DNA from: Halovibrio variabilis
GTDB lineage: Bacteria; Pseudomonadota; Gammaproteobacteria; Pseudomonadales; Halomonadaceae
DNA: 64,000 bases
Direction: 5' to 3'
Assembly: GCF_007991175.1 (NCBI RefSeq)
Contig: NZ_BJXV01000002.1
Location: 1 to 64,000 of the forward strand
In this document: positions 42,438 to 51,820 of the stretch, piece by piece
Layout of the letters: each line of letters opens with the position of its first letter
Numbering within the stretch: the stretch's first letter is position 1
Position numbers and translations under genes: made by a program
The notes under the pieces: model-generated
Database searches by the model: none
Told to the model about the DNA's origin: nothing
What the model saw: the letters and a program-made list of their open reading frames with translations, nothing else

Positions 42438-43334
42438 TTAAAAAGCTGCCTGAAGTGAAAGATACCCGCCATGCTGCGATGGCAAGCCTGCGATGTCGCC
42501 CAAATCCAACCAGGCGCCCGTCAGCGATAGGTGCTTATTGAAGAAGTAGGCGCTGTAGAGACTTTGCCAGTCATCCTCTTCGGCTGCGCTGAGATTATCG
42601 GGCTTTTGACGATACTCGGCGCCGACTATCCACCGCGGGGTGATAAACACCCCTACGCTGCCTTCCGCTACCCACGAGCGGTTGCCTTGGTCACCGCCAA
42701 AGCCGAGCAGGCCACCCTGGTTGGCATCAGTATTACGCAGGGTGGCGTTGAGCAGCACATTGCGCCCGGCAACGGCACTGAAAAGCAGCTTGCTGGCGCT
42801 AAGGTACACATCGTTGCCGCGTGTCTTATCGGCACCCAGGGCCGTGGGAATAGCGCCATCGACCAGCCGCTTGTGCTGTAAGCCAACGCTCCAAATGCCC
42901 CAAGGGTGATACAGCACATCGCCGAATAAACGGACTTTTGCGGCGTAAATGTCCTGGCCTAACTCGCCACCTAACGTTTCTAAATCAAGCGTTTGGCGGG
43001 CGACAGAGAGCTCGACGCGATCATAGATATTCATGCTGGCGCCGGTCATGGTGAGCCGATAATCGTCTACCCAAGCGCGGGTAGCAGCGGCCGTTACGCC
43101 TATTTCCTGGTCGCTGGCGGTGCTTGAAAGTACCGCCCAGGGCGATAAACCGCCGCCCGCGGCCCCTTCGATGGCAGTCACGGCGCCGGTGGCTAAAATG
43201 CGGCTACCGGCAAGTGTGGGTGGCGCGCTGATGAGTAGCGTTACCGCCAGGCAGGCGGCCAGCATGTGGCGAACACACGGAATTGAGAAGGGGAGCGACC
43301 GGGCGGGCGGTAAACAGGGTGGGTATAACGTCAT
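42438..43334 (-). CDS. DUF3034 family envelope protein
   Basis: 298 residues. A signal peptide ends near APPTLA-GS (about residue 43). The mature part alternates beta strands and ends with LSLQAAF, a C-terminal Phe typical of outer-membrane barrels (about 250 residues, enough for 10-12 strands). RILATGAVTAIEGAAGGGLSPWA and FGDVLYHPWGIWSVGLQHK are typical of DUF3034. No function has been assigned to the family to my knowledge. Its ATG overlaps the stop of the EAL gene (ATGA), indicating translational coupling. Confidence 0.8.
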   Translation of the reverse strand: MTLYPPCLPPARSLPFSIPCVRHMLAACLAVTLLISAPPTLAGSRILATGAVTAIEGAAGGGLSPWAVLSSTASDQEIGVTAAATRAWVDDYRLTMTGASMNIYDRVELSVARQTLDLETLGGELGQDIYAAKVRLFGDVLYHPWGIWSVGLQHKRLVDGAIPTALGADKTRGNDVYLSASKLLFSAVAGRNVLLNATLRNTDANQGGLLGFGGDQGNRSWVAEGSVGVFITPRWIVGAEYRQKPDNLSAAEEDDWQSLYSAYFFNKHLSLTGAWLDLGDIAGLPSQHGGYLSLQAAF

Positions 43335-45700
43335 AGCGTTCTCTGAGAGGTTGTCAACGCGGCGGTTTGGGGATGCGGTAAATCAAGTGGCGAAAAGCTA
43401 TCCAGCCAGGCGGGAACCGCCTCGCTTGGCATCGGCTTGGCGATCCAATAGCCCTGCAGATAGTCACAGCCAAGCTTGCTCAACAGTGCCGCACTGGCGT
43501 AGTTTTCCACCCCTTCGGCGACTAACGTCAGCCCCAGGCTATGGCCCATATCGATCGTCGACCGGACGATGGTGGCATCATCGTGTTGGGAGTCGATGGC
43601 CAGCACGAAGGATTTATCGATTTTTAGTTCATCGACCGGTAAGCGTTTCATTTGCGCCAGGGAAGAGTGGCCGGTGCCGTAATCGTCAATCGAGATGCGT
43701 AGCCCTAACTGGTTGAGCTCAAGCAAGGTGGCTTTGGCCAGATCGATATCTTGCATTACCGCGCTCTCGGTCACTTCTAGGCTCAGTTGGTCGGGGGTGA
43801 GCTGATAGCGTTCGAGTAGGCCTGAGAGATAAGTCACTAGCTGGCGGTCGGTGACATCACTGGCTGAGAGGTTCACCGCGACTGACACGCGGTAACCACG
43901 TTGCTGCCAGGCATGAAGTTGTTCGCAGACGTGGGTTAACATCCATCGACTAAGCATGCGGATACTGCCTGAGCGCTCGGCGAGCTCAATAAATTCATCG
44001 GGCGGTACGAAGCCCAGGGACGGATGTCGCCAGCGCATTAGCGCCTCAAACTGGCAAACGAGGCCGGTGCGGGTGTCTACCTTAGGCTGATACGCCATCC
44101 ATAGCTCAGCGTTGCTCACCGCTTCCTGTAAATCACGAATCAGCATTAGCTGCCGCAGGTGGCGCTCGTCCTGCCCCTCTATATAGCGTTGGTGCGGATG
44201 GCGCTGGCGGCGCGCTATATCCAGTGCAATGTCAGCACGCCGAAGCAGCAATTGCGGGCTATCGCCATGGTCGGGATAGTTGCTTTCACCGGTAGAAAGA
44301 AACGGCGTGATCGGCGATTTGTCCAGATCAATGGGGGTTTGTAGGGTGGTCAGCACGCGGGTACGCCATGCAAAATCGCTACTCGGCTGTTTGAGCAGCA
44401 GGAGCAGTTCATCGCCGTCCAGCCGGTAGGCTTTGCTCTCAGGGCCCGGCAGTTGCTGCAAACGTTTGGCAAGCATTACCAGCATATGGTCGCCAAGCGC
44501 GTAGCCAAACGTGTCATTGATATCGCGAAAATTATTGACGGCCAAGCGTAGTAGGGTAAACGGCTCACCACGCAGGATTGATTGGCTAATATCTTCCTGC
44601 GCGCTGAACCGGTTGGGAAGGTCGGTCAGCAAATCATGCCGCGATTGATGCTGTAGAACCGCTTCACGCTGGGCAATACCTTCCTGCATAGAGAGCAGCG
44701 TGGAGGCAAGCAAGCCTGCTTCACTGCGCTCGGATTCCACTGGCAAGGAGTGGATGCGCTCGCCTTTGCCAATCCGCTGAGCGGCGTTAGCCAGTACCAT
44801 CAATGGCTTGCTCATACTACGGGCGCTCCACATCGCCACCGCGATGGTAAACAGCAAAATCAGCGCGATAATACCCAGCAGTTGCCATTGCAGTGAGCGG
44901 TAAGCCCCCAGGAGTTCATTGCGCGAGAGCTGGAGCAGCGCATAGGTTTGATTGGCCGCATCGGCATACAGCGGGCTGGCAAAGGAGAGGTACTCTTCGT
45001 CAGCGGTCATCTGGCTGCTTGATGAGTCGGCGGTCTCCATTAAGGCGTTGCCGTTGCCGCTGAGCAGGCGCGTTGCCAGCTGTTCATTTTGCGAACTGGC
45101 CAGGTAGCTGATCTCACCGTTGTCGCGGTAGTTAACCACGCTTACATCCAGTCCGGTGAGGGCATTAATCTCAGCGGTCACTTCCTCGTCAATTAAAAAT
45201 CCCATGCCCACCCAGCCGATTAAGTTAGGCGCGCGGACGGGCAGCATGACAAACTCATACGGTTGACCGTCGGCAACCACAACGCCGATGGCCGAGCCCT
45301 CTTGGCGGGCGCGCTCGAAAAGCTCTGGAAAAGGCATCGCGCTGTCTTGCGCGTGATGGCTACTGGCGAGAATACGTCCATCAAGGTTATTTAGGAGCAC
45401 GATATCGGCATCGGTGCGGTCGCCATGATTAGCCAGTACTGAATACAGCGTGTCGGTATCTTGGGTGGAGACAGCGCTTTTAAAGCCAAAATCGTCAGCC
45501 AGAACGGCGACGTTATCGCGCAGCTGTTCGCCACGGGTTTCCAATAGCTGGGTCAAGACGCGGGCGCCGACGTCTAAACGCTGAGAGCCCTTGGCCAGCA
45601 CGTCATTTTGTGTTGCGCGCAAAAAAGCGGCCCCGGTGGCAAGCTGCGAGACGATCACCACCGTCAGAAGAACGATCATTAGGCGTGTTCGAAAGCGCAT
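43331..45700 (-). CDS. Membrane-bound GGDEF-EAL protein, probable c-di-GMP phosphodiesterase
   Basis: 789 residues: TM1 (about 7-28), a periplasmic Cache-like sensor (about 30-270) with GWVGMGFLIDEEV, TM2 (about 273-296), HAMP (to about 350), GGDEF (about 370-520) and EAL (about 540-775). The GGDEF site is degenerate (RLDGDELLLL), so cyclase activity is unlikely. The EAL domain has EALMRW, NLSASDV, ESAVM, DDYGTGHSSL, KIDKSFV and EGVEN, so it should be active. The ATG at 45700 has a GAGG site. It is the second gene of the cupredoxin-EAL-DUF3034-globin operon, implying that an envelope signal lowers c-di-GMP. Confidence 0.88.
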   Translation of the reverse strand: MRFRTRLMIVLLTVVIVSQLATGAAFLRATQNDVLAKGSQRLDVGARVLTQLLETRGEQLRDNVAVLADDFGFKSAVSTQDTDTLYSVLANHGDRTDADIVLLNNLDGRILASSHHAQDSAMPFPELFERARQEGSAIGVVVADGQPYEFVMLPVRAPNLIGWVGMGFLIDEEVTAEINALTGLDVSVVNYRDNGEISYLASSQNEQLATRLLSGNGNALMETADSSSSQMTADEEYLSFASPLYADAANQTYALLQLSRNELLGAYRSLQWQLLGIIALILLFTIAVAMWSARSMSKPLMVLANAAQRIGKGERIHSLPVESERSEAGLLASTLLSMQEGIAQREAVLQHQSRHDLLTDLPNRFSAQEDISQSILRGEPFTLLRLAVNNFRDINDTFGYALGDHMLVMLAKRLQQLPGPESKAYRLDGDELLLLLKQPSSDFAWRTRVLTTLQTPIDLDKSPITPFLSTGESNYPDHGDSPQLLLRRADIALDIARRQRHPHQRYIEGQDERHLRQLMLIRDLQEAVSNAELWMAYQPKVDTRTGLVCQFEALMRWRHPSLGFVPPDEFIELAERSGSIRMLSRWMLTHVCEQLHAWQQRGYRVSVAVNLSASDVTDRQLVTYLSGLLERYQLTPDQLSLEVTESAVMQDIDLAKATLLELNQLGLRISIDDYGTGHSSLAQMKRLPVDELKIDKSFVLAIDSQHDDATIVRSTIDMGHSLGLTLVAEGVENYASAALLSKLGCDYLQGYWIAKPMPSEAVPAWLDSFSPLDLPHPQTAALTTSQRTL

Positions 45701-45750
45701 CGTAACCTCATCAAGTGGTGCAACCACATCATATCAATACCGGGTAGCGC

Positions 45751-46512
45751 TTAAGTGGCATCTTTAAAGCGCTGCTGAAGGGGCGACACGGTTGGCGTCG
45801 GAGGTGGCAGCGCGTTGAGCTCCAAGGTTACTTCCAATAAGTCGCCTTGGCTGATGGTGCCCTCCCACCACACTTGGTGGCTATCATCAACGCCGGGGTG
45901 CCAAACGCGAACGCGGTGCTGGCCGGCGGGTAAAGAGGGTAACGCAAGCTCGCCCTGGGCATCGGTAGTGGCCGCATAAGGCGCGTCACTCACAACGATA
46001 AACGCCCGCATATGGTCATGAATATTGCACCCCAGCGCAACAACGCCCGCTTGGCCAAAACGCACGGGCGGCGGCGTTTCGCGTAGGTAGAGGTTTAAAT
46101 CAAAGGTCTTGGCCGGTGAAAACGAGTAAACGTGATGGCGTGTATTGTCTTGATTGGGAAATGCCACGTCGCTGCCCGTGGGCACCGTCAGCACGGTGGG
46201 GTGGAAGGCGGCATCGCGTTGATAAATATTGTGTTCAGGTGATGGCCGCGTCGTTGCAGGGATGTCGTAATAAACCTCTACCACTGCCTCTTCAAGTGGC
46301 AGCCCGGCGGCGCTGGTCACGGTGACCTGAGCGGCGTGCGCTGAAGCGCTCAGCAGCATCAATAATAGCGCGTGGCACACGTGGGCAAGGCTATTGTTAG
46401 TGCGCCGTTGTTTGGGATGACATTGTTTGGGATGACATAGCTTAGGAGAACATGGCTTAGGAGAACATGGCTTAGGGGAACATGGTTTATGAGAACATTG
46501 TTGTTTTGGCAT
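45751..46512 (-). CDS. Cupredoxin-like periplasmic protein ('methylamine utilization' type) with Cys-rich leader
   Basis: 253 residues. The N-terminus carries six five-residue repeats (C-[SH]-[PH]-K-x) before a hydrophobic signal segment ending near SASAHA-AQ (about residue 61). The mature part has a cupredoxin-type copper site: His in TRHHVYSF, then Cys, His and Met in ALGCNIHDHMRAF. A C-terminal carboxypeptidase-regulatory-like beta domain follows (TTDAQGELALPSLPAGQHRVRVWHPG). Proteins of this kind are often labelled methylamine utilization protein without evidence. First gene of the operon; the next start is 50 bp on. The start at 46512 has a weak AGG site. It is probably a periplasmic copper/redox sensor or carrier for the adjacent Cache-EAL protein (inference). 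Confidence 0.78.
   Translation of the reverse strand: MPKQQCSHKPCSPKPCSPKPCSPKLCHPKQCHPKQRRTNNSLAHVCHALLLMLLSASAHAAQVTVTSAAGLPLEEAVVEVYYDIPATTRPSPEHNIYQRDAAFHPTVLTVPTGSDVAFPNQDNTRHHVYSFSPAKTFDLNLYLRETPPPVRFGQAGVVALGCNIHDHMRAFIVVSDAPYAATTDAQGELALPSLPAGQHRVRVWHPGVDDSHQVWWEGTISQGDLLEVTLELNALPPPTPTVSPLQQRFKDAT
46411..46500. repeat. Six tandem 15-bp units coding a Cys-rich repeat
   Basis: Units of 15 bp at 46411, 46426, 46441, 46456, 46471 and 46486 follow the pattern [CT]TT[AG][GT]G[AG][GA][AT]GACAT-like, three of them nearly identical (CTTAGGAGAACATGG). Each encodes one C-x-P/H-K-x pentapeptide, so the number of cysteines changes in register with copy number. Confidence 0.9.
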
Positions 46513-46684
46513 GGATAGCCTATCGATAGCGAGACAATTAACGGGATTTATAGTTTACAAGTATGCAGAAAAGTCATCCATTTGTCTTAACGGTGCACGC
46601 GCATAAGCGTAAAAAATGCCAAGATGGCGTTGAAAAGGCGTTAGCTAAATTTAACAGTAGGCGACTGCTGACCAGCGGTCCGGG

Positions 46685-47296
46685 TTAGCGCCAGGTATCC
46701 CGCCAGGCATGCATGACTCGCTCCGGGTACCAGGTTTCTCCCAAGCTGCCATTGTAGCGCGCTAGCGCACGGGTAAAGTCGCCATTTTCGATTGCCAGGT
46801 AGTGCGCCAAAATCGTGCAGCCATAGCGCAGATTGCGCGGCGGGTGGGTTAAGTCGTCCATCGGCAGGCCTAACTCGCTCACCCAGAAAGGCATGATCTG
46901 CATCAGCCCCACTGCGCCTGCCGACGAAATAGCATCGGCTTTGAAGGCGCTCTCGACTTGAATCAAGGCTAATACTAACGTCGGCGGCAAGCCCGCCAGT
47001 CGGGCCTCTTGATAGATGCGCGTTAATAGCGTTTGGCGCTGCTCGGGGTTGCTGATAAAGCCCGCCAGGGGCGCGTCCATACGCGCACGCCACTGCCGGG
47101 TAGCCCACTGCTGCTGGGGTGTTTGGTGATGCTGATTGGCAGATTCGAGGGTAGGGCGCAGCGTTTGGGGAAGCGGCTGGGCCACTAACGGCGAGACCCC
47201 GGTTAGCATCAGCGCACTGAAGCAGATAAAGCCAAACCACCGCGCAGCAATAGGATGCGCGGTGGCAAGCCTGGCTCGCTTAGCTGGCTTTCTCAC
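46685..47296 (-). CDS. Lytic transglycosylase (SLT domain)
   Basis: 203 residues. A signal sequence near the N-terminus ([20 protein letters not shown]) precedes a compact SLT domain (about residues 85-200). The catalytic Glu is in [15 protein letters not shown], followed by [14 protein letters not shown] and [14 protein letters not shown] with the final RYNGS. It cleaves peptidoglycan with formation of anhydromuramic ends. The start is a GTG at 47296, overlapping the 3' end of proS by 17 bases; no better start was seen, and the two are probably co-transcribed. Confidence 0.85.
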   Translation of the reverse strand: MRKPAKRARLATAHPIAARWFGFICFSALMLTGVSPLVAQPLPQTLRPTLESANQHHQTPQQQWATRQWRARMDAPLAGFISNPEQRQTLLTRIYQEARLAGLPPTLVLALIQVESAFKADAISSAGAVGLMQIMPFWVSELGLPMDDLTHPPRNLRYGCTILAHYLAIENGDFTRALARYNGSLGETWYPERVMHAWRDTWR

Positions 47297-48998
47297 GTAA
47301 GAAATCGACGATTTGATCGGCAGGCACCATGGTCGCTTCGCTATCGCGGCGACCCTTATATTCTAATTCAGCGTTATCCAGACCGCGGTCGCCAATCACC
47401 AAGCGATGAGGAATACCCATCAGCTCAAGGTCGGCAAATTTAACCCCGGGGCGAGTGTCGCGATCATCTAGCAGTACGTCTAAACCTGCGGCGCTAAGCG
47501 CTTGGTAAAGGCGTTCTGACTCTTCACGAACACGCTGGGACTTGTGCGCATTCATCGGCACCAGCGCCACCTGGAACGGTGCAATGGCATTAGGCCAGAT
47601 GATGCCGGCTTCATCGTGGTTCTGTTCAATGGCCGCAGCAACCACGCGGGTCACGCCGATGCCGTAGCAACCCATCCAGGGGTGGCTGGTTTTGCCATTG
47701 TCGCCCAGCACGTTCGCGTTCATGGCCTGGGAGTACTTTTGGCCGAGCTGGAACACGTGGCCCACTTCGATGCCGCGCTTAATGGAGAGCGTGCCTTGGC
47801 CATCCGGAGATGGATCGCCCTCGACCACATTACGCAGGTCAGCGACCTCTGGCAGGGCGGCATCACGCTCCCAGTTAATGCCGAAATAGTGCTTATGGTC
47901 GATATTGGCGCCGGCGCCAAAGTCGCTCATGAGCGCTACGCTACGATCGATGATAATCGGCATTTTGAGGCCGACGGGGCCCAGCGAGCCGGGGCCTGCA
48001 CCGACAGCGGCGCGGATCTCTTCTTCGCTCGCCATGGTCAGCGGTGTAGCGACCTGAGGCAGGTTTTCCGCTTTGACCTCATTGAGCTCATGGTCGCCGC
48101 GTATTAACAGCGCGATTAAGCCGCCTTCGGCGGCGTGGACCATCAGCGTTTTAATGGTTTTCTCAATCGGCAGTTTGAACTGCTCAACCAGCGTCGCAAT
48201 GGTTTTTGCGTCGGGCGTATCGACCAGGCGCAGTTCTTCGCTGGGTTCGGCCCGCGTTACTCGGCTGTCGAGCGGCGCGGGCATGGCTTCGGCTTTCTCC
48301 ATGTTGGCCGCGTAGTCGGATGAAGTGGAGAACACGATATCGTCTTCGCCTGACGCCGCGAGTACGTGGAATTCGTGGGAGCCGGTGCCGCCGATGGCGC
48401 CGTTGTCAGCGATGACGGGGCGGAAGTCGAGGCCTATACGCGTGAAAATGCGCGTGTAGGCATCGTACATAGCCTGGTAGGTCTGTTTCAGCGAATCTTC
48501 ATCAAGGTGAAAGGAGTAGGCATCTTTCATGATGAACTCGCGCGAGCGCATTACCCCAAAGCGCGGACGAATTTCGTCGCGGAACTTGGTTTGAATCTGG
48601 TAGAAGTTCATTGGCAGCTGTTTGTAGCTGGCAATCTCTTTGCGCACCAGATCGGTGATTACTTCCTCGTGGGTAGGCCCGACGCAGTAGTCGCGGTCAT
48701 GGCGATCTTTGAGGCGTAAGAGCTCCGGGCCGTACTGCTCCCAACGGCCAGACTCCTGCCAAAGCTCGGCGGGCTGCACGGCGGGCATCAAGACTTCTTG
48801 AGCGCCGGCGCGGTCCATCTCTTGACGCACAATGGCTTCTACTTTACGTAGCGTGCGCAGGCCAAGGGGCAGCCACGTATAAAGGCCGGATGTTAAGCGA
48901 CGAATCATGCCCGCGCGTAGCATCAGCTGATGGCTGATGACCTCAGCGTCGGCCGGGGTTTCTTTTAAAGTGGCAATTAATAATTGGCTGGCGCGCAT
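47280..48998 (-). CDS. proS: Prolyl-tRNA synthetase
   Basis: 572 residues, the same length as E. coli ProS. Class II motifs: [16 protein letters not shown] at motif 1, [19 protein letters not shown] at motif 2 and [18 protein letters not shown] at motif 3. The YbaK-like editing insert lies at about residues 220-390 ([12 protein letters not shown]), and the anticodon-binding domain is C-terminal. The ATG at 48998 gives the standard start [13 protein letters not shown]; an ATG at 49010 sits directly on a purine tract and is less likely. Confidence 0.95.
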   Translation of the reverse strand: MRASQLLIATLKETPADAEVISHQLMLRAGMIRRLTSGLYTWLPLGLRTLRKVEAIVRQEMDRAGAQEVLMPAVQPAELWQESGRWEQYGPELLRLKDRHDRDYCVGPTHEEVITDLVRKEIASYKQLPMNFYQIQTKFRDEIRPRFGVMRSREFIMKDAYSFHLDEDSLKQTYQAMYDAYTRIFTRIGLDFRPVIADNGAIGGTGSHEFHVLAASGEDDIVFSTSSDYAANMEKAEAMPAPLDSRVTRAEPSEELRLVDTPDAKTIATLVEQFKLPIEKTIKTLMVHAAEGGLIALLIRGDHELNEVKAENLPQVATPLTMASEEEIRAAVGAGPGSLGPVGLKMPIIIDRSVALMSDFGAGANIDHKHYFGINWERDAALPEVADLRNVVEGDPSPDGQGTLSIKRGIEVGHVFQLGQKYSQAMNANVLGDNGKTSHPWMGCYGIGVTRVVAAAIEQNHDEAGIIWPNAIAPFQVALVPMNAHKSQRVREESERLYQALSAAGLDVLLDDRDTRPGVKFADLELMGIPHRLVIGDRGLDNAELEYKGRRDSEATMVPADQIVDFLREKAS

Positions 48999-49259
48999 GG
49001 GCGTGAGCATTCCTTGGTGCGTAAAATTGGTGCGTAAAAGTAGGGCTTCGTGCCTGGGCAGATGCCCCGTTAGCGTTGAATAGGTGCATTGTACGGCTTA
49101 GTGGTTAAAGCGGCAAAATATGCCGTAACGGCGTACCGCCTGTGCTTCTGGCCGGTTGTGCTAAACTAACCCTGTTTTAGCTGCGTTAGTCGGCATAAAT
49201 CACTACGTCACAATGCTATCTACCGATTACCGTTACGTTTTTTGATTGAGGAAATCTTC

Positions 49260-49694
49260 ATGCATCAAGCAGTTCGTCGCTGGTTGACAGGCGCCGTGGT
49301 CGGCGTTTCCATTGTGTCGTTAAGTGGTTGCGGTACGCTTTTCCATCCTGAACGCAAAGGCCAGTTAAGCGGTGATATTGACCCGGTTGTTGCCATCGCT
49401 AACGGCGTGGGGCTGCTGTTCTTTATCGTTCCTGGGGTGATTGCCTATGCTGTGGATTTCTCTAATGGCACCATCTATTTGCCGGGTCGAAGCAGCGCCT
49501 CAGTGGATATTCACCACTTAGACGACGCCACTGATATGGCTTCCCTGGAAAAACTGCTGTCTGAAAAAGCCGGCCAGCCGGTCAGTTTAGAAACCGAACT
49601 GCTAATGATCGAAGAAGTGGGCAGCTTAGATGAAGCGCTTGCGATGGTGCGTATGTCGGGCGTATTGGACGAAGAAAAGCTTTCGGCGATGTAA
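49260..49694 (+). CDS. Small YceK-like lipoprotein
   Basis: 144 residues. A lipobox LSGC (Cys near 24) ends the signal peptide. GTLFHPERKGQLSGDIDPVV, then a hydrophobic stretch GVGLLFFIVPGVIAYAVDFSNG and TIYLP, resemble YceK/YidQ-like lipoproteins of unknown role. The C-terminal third is acidic and helical. The ATG at 49260 has GAGGAAA ahead, and a terminator at 49747 closes a monocistronic unit. Confidence 0.75.
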   Translation: MHQAVRRWLTGAVVGVSIVSLSGCGTLFHPERKGQLSGDIDPVVAIANGVGLLFFIVPGVIAYAVDFSNGTIYLPGRSSASVDIHHLDDATDMASLEKLLSEKAGQPVSLETELLMIEEVGSLDEALAMVRMSGVLDEEKLSAM

Positions 49695-49746
49695 TGCTAA
49701 TGTCCAGCATTGAACGCAAAAGTCTATTCGCGTAAAAAGTTACACG

Positions 49747-49785
49747 AAAGCCCAGTCAGAGGCGTCAAGCCTGGCTGGGCTTTTT
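49747..49785 (+). terminator. Terminator after the lipoprotein gene
   Basis: AAAGCCCAG (49747-49755) pairs with CTGGGCTTT (49775-49783), followed by more T; the loop between contains a smaller stem. Confidence 0.75.
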
Positions 49786-49839
49786 ATGCGCATTCAATGC
49801 CAGTGACAGGGAGCAAGCGCTTTCCTGTCGGTGCATCAA

Positions 49840-50595
49840 TTAATGGCTATCTAAATAGCGCTTAAAGGCGGCGGGCTCGTCGGTAATCACGCTGGAGATG
49901 CCCCACGCCCAGCGATGGTGAAAAGCGCTGGGGTCATTGGCGGTATAGCACATTAGGTGATAACCATCGCGCTGTATCGCAGCGGCTTGAGGGCGTTTTA
50001 AGCGTGACCAGTCGGCGTGCACGCTGAACGCCTCAATCGCCTCGCACTGCGCGCGCCAGGTCTTGGGAATACCGCCGAACAGCAGGCCCAGCGCCAACCG
50101 CTCGCGGCTGGCGAATTGACGACAGCGGCTAAGCGCGCTGCTATTGAAAGACGAGATGATTAAGCGTTCGGGCGGCAAGGTATCGAGCATTTCGGGAAGA
50201 GCGCGATCAACCAAGGCAATCGGGTCGCGGCCTCGGTTAACCTTGAACTCCATATTGACGCCCATCTTCAGCTCGTTGAGTAAGGCGATCATGGCCTCAA
50301 GGCTGGCCATTTTTTCGCCGGCAAAGTGATCGCCAAACCAGCTGCCTGCATCCAGGGTTTGCGCCGCTTCCCAGCTTAAATGACGCAGGTTACCCCGGCC
50401 ATTGGAGCAGCGGGCGACACTGGTATCGTGCCAAATCACGGGCGTACCATCGCCGAGAAGCTGCACATCCAGCTCTACCCATGTGGCGCCGGCCTGATGG
50501 GCAGCGCGCACTGCCGCCAGGGTGTTTTCGGGGGCCGCTGCGGAGTAACCGCGATGGGCAATCAGTGCAGGGACTTGAATGGCGGGATGCGTCAT
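49840..50595 (-). CDS. ugpQ: Glycerophosphodiester phosphodiesterase (cytosolic, UgpQ type)
   Basis: 251 residues without a signal peptide. GDPD TIM barrel with LIAHRGYSAAAPENTLAAV (catalytic His and Glu), WVELDVQLLGDGTPVIWHD (Glu, Asp and second His) and VNMEFKVNRG. It releases glycerol-3-phosphate from glycerophosphodiesters, feeding the GlpD step encoded at 57027. It is transcribed alone, divergent from the quinone oxidoreductase gene. Confidence 0.88.
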   Translation of the reverse strand: MTHPAIQVPALIAHRGYSAAAPENTLAAVRAAHQAGATWVELDVQLLGDGTPVIWHDTSVARCSNGRGNLRHLSWEAAQTLDAGSWFGDHFAGEKMASLEAMIALLNELKMGVNMEFKVNRGRDPIALVDRALPEMLDTLPPERLIISSFNSSALSRCRQFASRERLALGLLFGGIPKTWRAQCEAIEAFSVHADWSRLKRPQAAAIQRDGYHLMCYTANDPSAFHHRWAWGISSVITDEPAAFKRYLDSH

Positions 50596-50726
50596 GACAA
50601 TTCTCTAAGTCTTGGACGATAAACGAAGCTAAAGTTTAGCATGAGTGCATGACAGCTGGATTTCAGCGTCTCTGTGCGACGATACTGAATAACCCACAAA
50701 GCCAAATAATCAATAAGGAGCCTTCA

Positions 50727-51704
50727 ATGTCTCAGCGTATTCAATTTGCCCGTACCGGTGGTTCTGACGTGCTGGAACTGGTCGATGTTACCCCTGCGGC
50801 ACCCGGCCAGGGTGAGGTACGCATTGCTAACAAAGCGGTAGGCCTTAACTTTATTGATATTTATGTCCGTACCGGCCTCTATCCTGCCCCCGCTATGCCT
50901 TCTGGCCTGGGCACTGAAGGGGCCGGTGTCGTCGATGCCGTTGGTGAGGGGGTTAGCCATTTAACAGTGGGTGATCGCGTCGCCTATGCCCAGGGCCCGT
51001 TGGGCGCCTATGCGCAAATGCACACGCTGCCCGCTGCCAAAGTGGTGAGACTGCCAGACGCCATCGACTTTGAAACGGCGGCGGCGAGCATGCTCAAAGG
51101 CCTTACCGTGCAGTATCTGCTGCGCCAGACGTTTGAGCTTAAAGGCGGTGAAACCATTCTGTTTCACGCCGCTGCCGGTGGCGTTGGCTCGATTGCCTGC
51201 CAGTGGGCAAACGCATTAGGCGTTAAGCTGATTGGTACAGTTAGCTCACAAGCGAAAGCCGATCTTGCCATGGCCAACGGCGCCTGGGCGACCATCAATT
51301 ACAGCGAAGAAAACGTGGTCGAGCGTGTGCGCGAACTCACCAACGGCGAAATGTGCGATGTGGTCTACGATTCGGTGGGTAAAGATACCTGGGAAACGTC
51401 GCTAGACTGCTTAAAGCCCCGCGCGTTAATGGTGAGTTTTGGCAACGCCTCTGGTCCTGTGGAGGGCGTTAATATCGGTATTCTGAATAAGAAGGGCTCG
51501 CTCTACGTGACTCGCCCCAGCCTGAACGGCTACGCCGACACCCGCGAGCGTCTGGAGGCGATGTGCGAAGCGTTCTTCGCCATGCTCGAAAGCGGCAAAA
51601 TCAAAATCGATATCGCCAACCGCTACCCGCTGGCAGAAGCGGGAAAAGCCCAGGACGCTCTGCAAAGCCGCAAAACCACCGGCTCGACTATTCTTTTGCC
51701 GTAG
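50727..51704 (+). CDS. NADPH:quinone oxidoreductase (zeta-crystallin family)
   Basis: 325 residues of the zinc-free MDR superfamily. QorA-like marks are VGLNFIDIYVRTGLYP, PSGLGTEGAGVVDAVGEG, AAASMLKGLTVQYLL and the NADPH motif LFHAAAGGVGSIACQWA, with YDSVGKDTWETSLDCLKPRAL downstream. It performs one-electron reduction of quinones or reduction of other electrophiles. The ATG at 50727 has a TAAGGAG site seven bases ahead. Confidence 0.92.
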   Translation: MSQRIQFARTGGSDVLELVDVTPAAPGQGEVRIANKAVGLNFIDIYVRTGLYPAPAMPSGLGTEGAGVVDAVGEGVSHLTVGDRVAYAQGPLGAYAQMHTLPAAKVVRLPDAIDFETAAASMLKGLTVQYLLRQTFELKGGETILFHAAAGGVGSIACQWANALGVKLIGTVSSQAKADLAMANGAWATINYSEENVVERVRELTNGEMCDVVYDSVGKDTWETSLDCLKPRALMVSFGNASGPVEGVNIGILNKKGSLYVTRPSLNGYADTRERLEAMCEAFFAMLESGKIKIDIANRYPLAEAGKAQDALQSRKTTGSTILLP

Positions 51705-51820
51705 CAAGCTTGATGGATCCGGGGATATTCCTCTTTGCTTTGAATCGGAATTAACCCTTAGCACATCATCATGAATTGTAGGCTGCCGCTATTGAGCGGT
51801 GGCAAGGGAGTAGGCAAAGG

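Noticed and set aside
47544..48107. A 187-codon open frame antisense to proS
   Set aside because: It lies wholly inside a certain essential gene, has no family features and no ribosome site; it is a frame shadow of G+C-rich coding DNA.
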